From assembly GCA_903813345.2 (NCBI GenBank), contig CAIIXF020000408.1:1-15000 (forward strand): a stretch of 15,000 nt of DNA, in the 5' to 3' direction. The notes beneath the pieces are model-generated. The model had not been told where the DNA came from. It made no database searches and was given only the letters and a program-made list of their open reading frames with translations. Positions 9,062 to 15,000 of this stretch are shown here, in pieces; within the stretch, counting starts at the first letter, position 1, and each line of letters begins with the position of its first letter. The translations under genes and the position numbers were made by a program. The DNA comes from Owenia fusiformis. Taxonomy: Eukaryota; Annelida; Polychaeta; Sabellida; Oweniidae.

Positions 9062-9518
9062 ACTACTTCATAGCAATGAATTAGATTTTTAAATCCATTC
9101 ATTATCCCAAGAAAAAGTATATAACCTACAAAAAATTCAAAGTGTGCTCATTTTACAGCTGCGCCGATTGATCGATGGGAATTGATAATGTCAAAGCAGG
9201 GCTTATTAGCGCAATATTTTTTTTCTTATTTCAGAGTTAAAATATGTTAAAGCAATAACAATATGCTAACATTTTACCACTGTTTTGATGACACTTCTGA
9301 ACTTCAGCGTTTGACCGTAATGCAGATAGGGGGCGGGGGGAGTCGGATGCCCTCCGGTACTTTTCTGATCGAGATGATCGGGGGTATGTTGACTGAGTTA
9401 GGAATGTGGGAACTTGTTTTTGCAGAAATTGCTTGAAAATCACACCATATGTATATGTTTTCATGAAATAAAACCACAAGCTGATTCTATTTACTTTCCT
9501 TTGAATGCAGATATTATA
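9062..9518. other. Non-coding stretch with a G-rich run
   Basis: GGGGGCGGGGGG at 9329-9340 is striking in AT-rich surroundings, but there are only two G runs, too few for a simple four-run quadruplex. If the coiled-coil exon is real, this is probably intron. Confidence 0.4.
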
Positions 9519-9520
9519 TA

Positions 9521-10586
9521 CAGTGTTCCAGAAGTAACAGGACTGGTGCTATCATTTTGACAATTTTGCACTGAGTGTCTTCAAATTTTCACAACTTGTA
9601 CGTATTGTAACTAAAATTGCAAAGATTCAGATCAGAAACAATGGTGAAATGCGGTTAGAGTCATGGTTACTATAGTAACATGACATCCCGATCCCGGGGA
9701 AACTTTTTTCCTGAAATGTGATATCTAACATTTTTGTATTACTGAAGAAAGTATCCAATTCACCTATTATAATACAACATTTCGTGTTTATTTTATCAGT
9801 TGCTTTGTTGTAAAGGTGTTACTATACAACTCTGATTAAAGTATAATTGTATAATGAAAATAATATTTATTCAATTTTCTGGAATATCACTATGTAAAAC
9901 AGTCCGGACAATTCACTGTTTAGTTTTTGAAAATACCCTATTTGAAGCCAGTCATCTACCTTGATAGCGCGCATGCCTGCAGGTCACCATTAAAGACCAT
10001 GCAGCTATAGAGGAGTTAGGTCTTGGGGTCTAAAACCATGCACCATACTCTTCTGATCATGCAATATCTAATTTTTACTTATATTGAGAAGGGAATCCTA
10101 ATCAGCGCGGTAAGACCTTTAGACATGAGAATGACCTTCTCCAAGTTGGCCAATAGACCCCGAGTAACTTGTACTCAAATTGGTTCACTCATGTGTTTGG
10201 TTCATGGATACAGAGTACTACTCTCGTACTCACCAAATAGGAGCCTATTTTAAAGTAGAGGATACATAGGAACATCAAATGATGTAAAACAAATGTAATT
10301 TCCACCAGTTGTTGCATTTCAACTTTGATATGGCATGTACAAAATTATATGGCCTGTACAAAATGCTTTGTAATGTCTTTGTAATATTTTTGCGTGGAAT
10401 GTTGTCTCGGGTATTGCGATGTCATGTTATTATAGCAACCATAACTCTACCCAGTTTAATATATTTTGTCGAAACTCTGCAATCTTAGTAATGATTCATA
10501 AAAGTACATTTTGTAAAATTTTGAAGACGAATGGTGCATATTTGACAAAATGCCAGCACCAGTTCTGTTACTTTTAGAACACCCTG
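9521..10586 (+). mobile_element. Mariner-type element B, copy 1 (1066 bp)
   Basis: It begins CAGTGTTCCAGAAGTAACAG and ends AGTTCTGTTACTTTTAGAAC plus ACCCTG, flanked by TA on both sides (9519-9520, 10587-10588). The TIRs run for about 185 bp: outer CAGGGTGTTCCAAAAGTAAC-type ends, and an inner block GTTACTATAGTAACATGACA at 9666-9685 matched inverted by TGTCATGTTATTATAGCAAC near 10420-10439. It is collinear with copy 2 along nearly its full length, in the same orientation. The centre carries a decayed transposase C-terminal half. Confidence 0.88.
9942..10253 (+). pseudogene. Mariner transposase relic in B copy 1
   Basis: Broken frames read LKPVIYLDSAHA (second aspartate region, 'hDNAPxH'), then IEELGLGV-stop-NHAPYSSD, HAISNFYLY, and far downstream HVFGSWIQST. 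These align with the mariner pattern DNA...IeeLGi..l.HpPYSPDlAPsDFyLF and the W-containing C-terminus. The third catalytic residue position reads asparagine (SNF instead of SDF). Several stops and frame changes make it inactive. The copy in element B2 preserves the same motifs and confirms the reading. Confidence 0.72.
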
Positions 10587-10588
10587 TA

Positions 10589-11183
10589 TATCTAGAGATA
10601 ACAGGAAATTTTTAATACAGTATGAGTATAATATAGCCACTCTTAAGAGATCAAAAAATAATTGCAAAATCCCGCATTAGAAAGCCATTTTGAAATTTTT
10701 TGAGGCCCGAATCAGAAAAAAACGCTACAATATTTGCAATCTACCCTAAATTGCCTTTCATTTGAGTATGATAATGCTATACTTCAAAAATATCTCAAAT
10801 TTAATGCAAATTTGCGTTTTCCAAACCTCTCGATTTACGGCCCCTAGGGGTCAGAGTGAAAAATCTGGGATACATGTGAAAAAGATAGATATTGTTAATA
10901 TACTAGCAAAATTTCAAATAATAATGTTTCTCATTTTGGTTTAAAATGAAAAACATAAGATTTTTGAGAAAATTCCCGCCATTTTTAAACTGGCGGCCAT
11001 CTTGAAAAAAAAATTTTGCGTAAAACTATTCACCAATATACATATTTTTATTAAATATGAAGAAAATCTTTAGTATTCAAGTTATCTTCGATCCGGACAG
11101 ATGGACGGACTGACTGACTGACTGATGGACTGACGGGCAGAGGGCTTCACTATATACCTACTGAACTTCGTTCGTTGGGATAA
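10589..11183. repeat. Repeat-like DNA with GACT/GACG microsatellite
   Basis: The stretch has no coding potential. Its right part reads GGACAGATGGACGG, then GACT units (11095-11137), then TTCACTATATACCTACTGAA and CTTCGTTCGTTGGGATAAT. A GACT/GACG tract next to such a terminus recalls the microsatellite-bearing non-autonomous elements of marine invertebrates ('pearl'-type, often linked to Helitrons). I cannot define its ends. GGCGGCCATCTT at 10992-11003 is a YY1-like site on the minus strand. Confidence 0.35.
11095..11137 (+). repeat. GACT/GACG tetranucleotide microsatellite
   Basis: Short runs of GACT interleaved with GACG and GATG units in about 43 bases: GGACGGACTGACTGACTGAC and then TGATGGACTGACGGG. 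Confidence 0.85.
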
Positions 11184-11673
11184 TAAACTTTCCAAAAGCC
11201 GATTAATGAGTAGATAATCTGTTGTAAACTTCAAAAATATTAAAATCTAATATTTTTGTTGACCCATGTTAAAACCCTCAATAATAAGTAAACGATAATG
11301 TTGACAGGTCCTCAACAGGTGAAAATGTATGTAGTAATATATGTTTTATCATTTAAACATATCAAAACAATTGGCAGATCAACAAAAACAAGATGATGTT
11401 AAAACAAAGTGAACTAAATGGAACCATTATTTTTAATCATTTTGAATGCAAAATATAATCAGACAAACGATCTTATTTTCAATTAAACAGATAAAATCAA
11501 TAGGTCATGCTGATAAGCTTCCCAAAAACTGATTCTAATAAGTAGATAATCCGTTGTAAACTTCAAGAATATCAAAATCTAATATTTTTTATTTTTTGTG
11601 GACCCCTGTCAAACCCCTCAATAATAAGTAAATGGTAATGTTGACAAGTGCTCAACATGTGAAAACATAACTA

Positions 11674-12727
11674 CAGGATGTTCCAAAAGTAACAGGACTG
11701 GTACTGGCATTTTGTCAGTTTTGCACCGATTGTCTTCAAATTTTCACAAATTGTACTTTGAAGTATTGCAACCAAAATTGTATAGTTTCTGAAAAAATGA
11801 TGAAATGCGGGTAGAGTTGTGGTTACTATAGTAATATGACATCACAATACCCGGGGCAACTTTTTTCTGAAAATGTGATATCTAACATTTTTGTATTACT
11901 GAAGAAAGTATCTAATTCACCTATTATAATACAACATTTCTTGTTTATTTTATTAGTTGCTTTGTTGTAAAGGTGTTGCCATAAAGCTCAGATTCAAGTA
12001 TAATTTCATTATAATTATTATAATTATATTTATTCAATTTCCTAGAATATCACTATGTATTACAACAATTCTTGGTTGAGTTTTTGAAAAGACCCAATTT
12101 GAAGCCAGTCATCCACCTTGATAACACGCCTGTCCGCAGGTCACTATTAAAGACCACGCAGCTATAGAGGAGCTAGGTCTTGAGTTCTAAAACCATGCAC
12201 CATACTCTTCTGATCATGCAACATCCAATTTTTACTTATATGGAGAATGGAATGCTAATCAGTGCTGTAAGATCTTGAAAAATGAGAATGACCTTCTCCA
12301 AGGACCATGCGTGACATGTCCTCAAATGGGTTCAATCATGTGTTTGAGTCATGGATACAGAGTGCTACTCTTCTACTGACCAAAGAGGAGCCTATTTTTC
12401 AAAGTACATAGGATACATAGGAATATCAAATTATGTAAAACAAATGTAATTCCCACCAGTTGTTGCATTTTAACTTTGATATGGGATGTACAAAATGCTT
12501 AATGTCTCTTTCTGCCTTAATGTAACTTTCTGCGTGGAATGTTGCCCCGGGTTTTGTGATGTCATGTTACCATAACAACAATAACTCTACCCAAGTTACA
12601 TCTTTTTTGTCGAAACTTTGCAGTTATAGTGACGATACATGAAAGTACATTATGTAAAATTCGGAAGACGATTGGTGCATACTTAACAAAATGCTAGCAC
12701 CAGTCCTGTTACTTTTGGAACACCCTG
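11674..12727 (+). mobile_element. Mariner-type element B, copy 2 (1054 bp)
   Basis: It begins CAGGATGTTCCAAAAGTAAC and ends CTGTTACTTTTGGAACACCC plus TG. The left flank is TA (11672-11673) and the right flank is TT, probably a mutated TA. It lies inside unit 2 of the tandem array, which resumes directly after it. Structure and order match copy 1: long TIRs, inner block GTTACTATAGTAATATGACA at 11822-11841, and a transposase relic in the middle. Confidence 0.88.
12099..12411 (+). pseudogene. Mariner transposase relic in B copy 2
   Basis: LKPVIHLDNTPVRRSLLKTT carries the second catalytic aspartate (GAT at 12120-12122) in an HLDNTPV form of the 'hDNAPxH' motif. In another frame IEELGLEF, a stop, NHAPYSSDHATSNFYLYGEW follow. 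The position of the third aspartate (asparagine AAT at 12227-12229) is 107 bases from the second, close to the 105 expected for the DD34D spacing of mariner plus an indel. The C-terminus GFNHVFESWIQSATLLLTKE and EEPIF ends at a TAG (12409-12411). No first aspartate or N-terminal helix-turn-helix region is seen. Confidence 0.78.
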
Positions 12728-12858
12728 TTTGTAAAAATATATGTTTTATCATTTTAATCATTTTTAATGCAAAATATAATCGGACCAACGATCTTATTTT
12801 CAATTACACAGATAAAATCAATATGTCATGCTAATAACCTTCTAAAAACCGATTCATA

Positions 12859-13188
12859 ACACCCCAGTCACATTTCCCACGGCCGCCGTGCGGTCTATCA
12901 TTTCTGCGGCCAGTAGCTTTTCTACGCTCGCCGTAGAATTTCTGCGCTCTCATACTTTTGCAGTCACATTTCCCACGGCAGCCGCACGGTGAATTTAAAA
13001 TATCTGTTGAGAAATTATACTTTTTCATTTTATTTACATCAGTACAATTTATAAATGTTATTCATAGTGCTAGGATGGCAGAGGCCGCAAGGCGAGCGTA
13101 GTTTTTCTACGCTCGCCGCAGAAATTCACTGATTTAATTGATCTGGGGTCGACGCACGGCCTCCGTATGACAAATGTGACTGGGGTGT
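12859..13188. mobile_element. MITE D (about 330 bp) with ACACCCCAGTCACATTT ends
   Basis: The ends ACACCCCAGTCACATTT and its exact inverse AAATGTGACTGGGGTGT are flanked by TA on both sides. Similarity extends to about 40 bp through ACGG..GCCGTGCG. The left subterminal word CAGTCACATTTCCCACGGC (12866-12884) is repeated in direct orientation at 12961-12979. The element is clearly more GC-rich than its surroundings and sits at a precise point in unit 3 of the tandem array. It has no transposase. The superfamily is undecided: TA duplication suggests Tc1/mariner, but TAA/TTA (Harbinger-like) cannot be excluded. Confidence 0.82.
13091..13117. repeat. Perfect 11-bp GC-rich hairpin in MITE D
   Basis: GGCGAGCGTAG, a loop of five T, then CTACGCTCGCC. 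The same CTACGCTCGCC word also appears at 12922-12932 in the element, so it is a repeated internal motif. Confidence 0.85.
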
Positions 13189-13375
13189 TAGTAGACAATC
13201 CGTTGTAAACTTCAAATATATCAAAATCCAATATTTTTTAATTTTTGTGGACCCCTGCTAAACCCCTCAATAATAAGTAAACGGTAATGTTGACGAGTGC
13301 TCAACAAGTGAAAACGTGTGCAGGAATATATGTTTTATCATTTAAACTCATCAAAACGATTGCAGGATGAACAGG

Positions 13376-14690
13376 AGGAAACAGCTTGATTAAGGCTTAT
13401 CTGAAAAATTCCATTATCACTGATAATCTGTAGAAACAATAATCGAGTCTATTGACTTTCTCACCCCCCGCTCTCACCTATTCAAAAAGCTCCAGATATT
13501 AGATATTGTTGATGTTTTTTGAATAAATATTAGTTCGATTCATTCTATTGGTCAGTTCATGTTAAAATCTTTAATAAACACCCTGGTCTTCCAAAATCCA
13601 TTTCAAGACATTATCGATATAAACATTAATATTCATAATCATTCAGGAGTTGTATATTTTCATATTCGAAAATGCTCAAAACTTTTCTTGTGTTATTTCA
13701 ACTTTGTTGAACCTGAAGAAACATATCAATTTTTTGTTAAATAAAAGTTAGCAAATTCAATTGCCTGCCTAACTCATATTTTTTGAAAGGACTCGGATGA
13801 ATGGATATTCTGTCATATGACTTGCGGCAAACCTACCCTTTCCTATTGGTTAACATGGAAATGTCGATTTTCAACGTGTTATGATGTAATCCAAAGGAAT
13901 CATACAGAAGAGTTGACAAACAATTTTTCCAACTGAACAACCCGAACACATATTAGTAACTGAAGACGGGTATATTGCTGTCGTGGTGTGCTGGAGCAAT
14001 AGTCATTCCGTCCTTATATTATTCATTAATTACAACATATTCAAAATACTCTATCCATAAAAATTATGATTCCATCATGGAACCAAGACAGTTTCTGTGC
14101 GATTTTATAAAGATTCGGAAATGTTCATCAGATATGAGTCCCATCTAGAGTAGAGCTCAATAAACATTAAGAACTTTATCGTTTGATGATATTTTGATGT
14201 CTTGTGTAGAATAAGTAGCTAAGACCATGTCAACTGTTTTCAGAACCTTTGCACATACTTAGAAATGCCTTTTCATGTTTGTGCCAAAAAACACGTTAAA
14301 CTGATGACATGAGACGTAAATAAAAGGACACGTGGGTTATCAGGTTTTAAACCACACTTAGGAAGCAACACAATAGAATGAACTTTTTTTATTTTTAAGA
14401 ATAAACAGTTGTAACGAAGAAGGGTGGATTATTTTTGTCTATTTGTTATGATTCGGTCAGTACGTAATTATATTTAATTATATATAATTACTTTATTATT
14501 TATTTATTATTTATATTCAATATTAAATACAATTTATATTCAGCATATTCCAACCTTGTAAAGATCTTGCTGTATTCTTATGATTAATGACTATTTAGAC
14601 CTCAGTTTGCTTTAGTACAGGGGAATCCCTACGCTACTATATTCAGCCAAAATAAAGATATATCGGAAGAATTCTGACAAGTTGTTACTT
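13376..14690. other. Non-coding stretch, AT-rich tract at 14462-14545
   Basis: No recognised gene, RNA or repeat. A 61-codon open frame at 13559-13744 has no start context, splice sites or recognisable domain. 14462-14545 is a nearly pure A/T tract built from TTATT and ATTATAT words. Confidence 0.45.
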
Positions 14691-14697
14691 TCAACAA

Positions 14698-14839
14698 CCA
14701 ATCACGACTGATGATTTGAATCTTGTTTACATAAGCATGATATCAGCAACATTCTTACTTACATTTGCACAATTTTGACAGGTAAAATAATGTATTTTAC
14801 CTGGTATATAAAGAAGTCGGCAAGATCTGTTGATTCAGT
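14698..14839 (+). promoter_or_regulatory. TATA-type core promoter
   Basis: CCAAT (14698-14702) is followed about 105 bases later by TATATAAAG (14805-14813) and by an initiator-like TCAGT (14835-14839) whose A is 32 bases from the first T of the TATA box. That is the usual spacing for RNA polymerase II start sites. Directly before the TATA box is a palindrome (14779-14803). A 10-base tandem repeat CAGTAACTTT spans the start region (14836-14855). Promoter function is inferred from motif order and spacing. Confidence 0.5.
14779..14803. promoter_or_regulatory. Perfect palindrome CAGGTAAAATA / TATTTTACCTG
   Basis: Two 11-base arms separated by ATG end one base before the TATA box. Each arm begins with CAGGTA, the E2-box core bound by Snail/ZEB-type zinc fingers in animals. 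It could be a dimeric operator-like site; the factor is inferred only. Confidence 0.45.
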
Positions 14840-14884
14840 AACTTTCAGTAACTTTTACTCGATAACAACAACATCAAGAATGAA
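14837..14884 (+). CDS. Possible first exon with ATGAA before a strong splice donor
   Basis: From the predicted start site the sequence runs about 43 bases to ATGAA (14880-14884), immediately followed by GTAAGT (14885-14890), the consensus 5' splice donor. If spliced, the coding sequence would begin M-K/N in a very short first coding exon. If not spliced, the ATG reads only two codons before TAA. The remaining gene would lie right of the window, so the product is unknown. Confidence 0.35.
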
Positions 14885-14974
14885 GTAAGTTTTACTCACT
14901 CACAACGATGTTCAACAACTAATGAAAGGAGGAACAATAACAAGCCTACTGAAGTTCTGCTGACCGAATCAATA

Positions 14975-15000
14975 ATGGAGATCGACGATCAAGAAATTAA
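14975..15000 (+). CDS. Alternative gene start, truncated by the window edge
   Basis: ATG at 14975 in good context (AATAATGG) opens MEIDDQEI and is still open at the window end. The same frame is also open to the left back to about 14850 but without an ATG. Under this model the transcript would have a leader of about 138 bases with three small upstream ATGs (14880, 14908, 14922). This model and the spliced model at 14837-14884 exclude each other unless alternative splicing occurs. The product cannot be judged from eight residues. Confidence 0.3.

Larger units (their letters stand above)
11184..13375 (+). repeat. Tandem repeat of about 331 bp, about 2.5 units, interrupted
   Basis: Unit 1 is 11184-11513. 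Unit 2 is 11514-11673 plus 12728-12834. Unit 3 is 12835-12858 plus 13189 to about 13375 (partial). Matching anchors include GTAGATAATC at 11210, 11542 and (as GTAGACAATC) 13191; CCTCAATAATAAGTAAA in all three; and ATGTTTTATCATTT in all three. Unit 2 lacks about 75-80 bases between two similar words (TATCATTT and TAATCATTTT), fitting a deletion at short direct repeats, and carries mariner copy B2. Unit 3 carries the MITE. No coding content. Confidence 0.82.

Noticed and set aside
9329-9340. G-quadruplex
   Set aside because: Only two adjacent G runs are present; four are needed for an ordinary intramolecular quadruplex.
10023-10253. 76-codon open frame starting MGSKTMHH as an independent gene
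   Set aside because: It is one frame across the transposase relic of B1; the mariner motifs are in a neighbouring frame and the open frame is broken in copy B2.
12831-13028. Minus-strand open frame with C, G and R clusters resembling a small cysteine-rich protein
   Set aside because: It lies across the left end of MITE D and the array; its CGCRGKCDCK and GGRGKCDW repeats are just the duplicated subterminal word of the MITE.
11184-13375. CRISPR-like repeat-spacer array
   Set aside because: The units are about 331 bp and fully homologous along their length, with transposon insertions rather than spacers; the DNA is eukaryotic in character.
13533-13541. GTTCGATTC, matching a tRNA B-box
   Set aside because: No A-box at the right distance and no cloverleaf can be drawn around it, so no tRNA or tRNA-derived SINE is claimed.

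Overview
The window is AT-rich, gene-poor eukaryotic (animal) DNA. No intact protein-coding gene is visible. It holds decayed mariner-type DNA transposons, a LINE 3' end, fold-back repeats, a tandem array and small non-autonomous elements, plus two places that look like pieces of real host genes. Prokaryotic gene density, Shine-Dalgarno sites and operons are absent. Mariner relics, a LINE with a GAAATT-type tail and 5' splice-donor consensus sites fit a metazoan. TAGGCCTA-like words (693-700, about 1971-1979) and the tetranucleotide-bearing repeat (11095-11137) hint at a marine invertebrate such as an echinoderm, hemichordate or mollusc. That guess is weak.

Layout. 1-1050: no clear gene; one short open stretch (424-678) may be an exon remnant. 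1051-2057: a large imperfect palindrome whose axis lies on a CRE-like plus YY1-like motif pair. 2058-3140: microsatellites and a diverged direct repeat. 3141-4526: 3' end of a LINE, split by a 913-bp mariner relic (3196-4108); removing the mariner and one TA rejoins the LINE reading frame. 4527-5479: nothing recognised. 5480-5780: a second, smaller fold-back. 5781-7286: short tandem duplications only. 7287-8340: a mariner relic with a degraded left end and a clear right end. 8765-8983: a likely coiled-coil exon. 9521-10586 and 11674-12727: two copies of one roughly 1.06-kb mariner relic in the same orientation. 10589-11183: repeat-like DNA with a GACT/GACG microsatellite. 11184-13375: about 2.5 copies of a roughly 331-bp tandem repeat, interrupted by the second mariner copy and by a 330-bp MITE (12859-13188). 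13376-14690: nothing recognised. 14698-15000: a TATA-type promoter and the possible start of a gene running off the right edge.

How the parts relate. The four mariner relics all have long (about 185-210 bp) imperfect terminal inverted repeats. Conserved sequence lies at the outer end and again 140-190 bp inside. All four keep only the C-terminal half of a transposase, around the third catalytic aspartate. Two relics with different outer ends share a 20-base inner word at the same offset. Nesting gives a relative order: LINE before mariner A; tandem array before mariner copy B2 and the MITE. All alignments were made by eye, so identities and arm limits are approximate.
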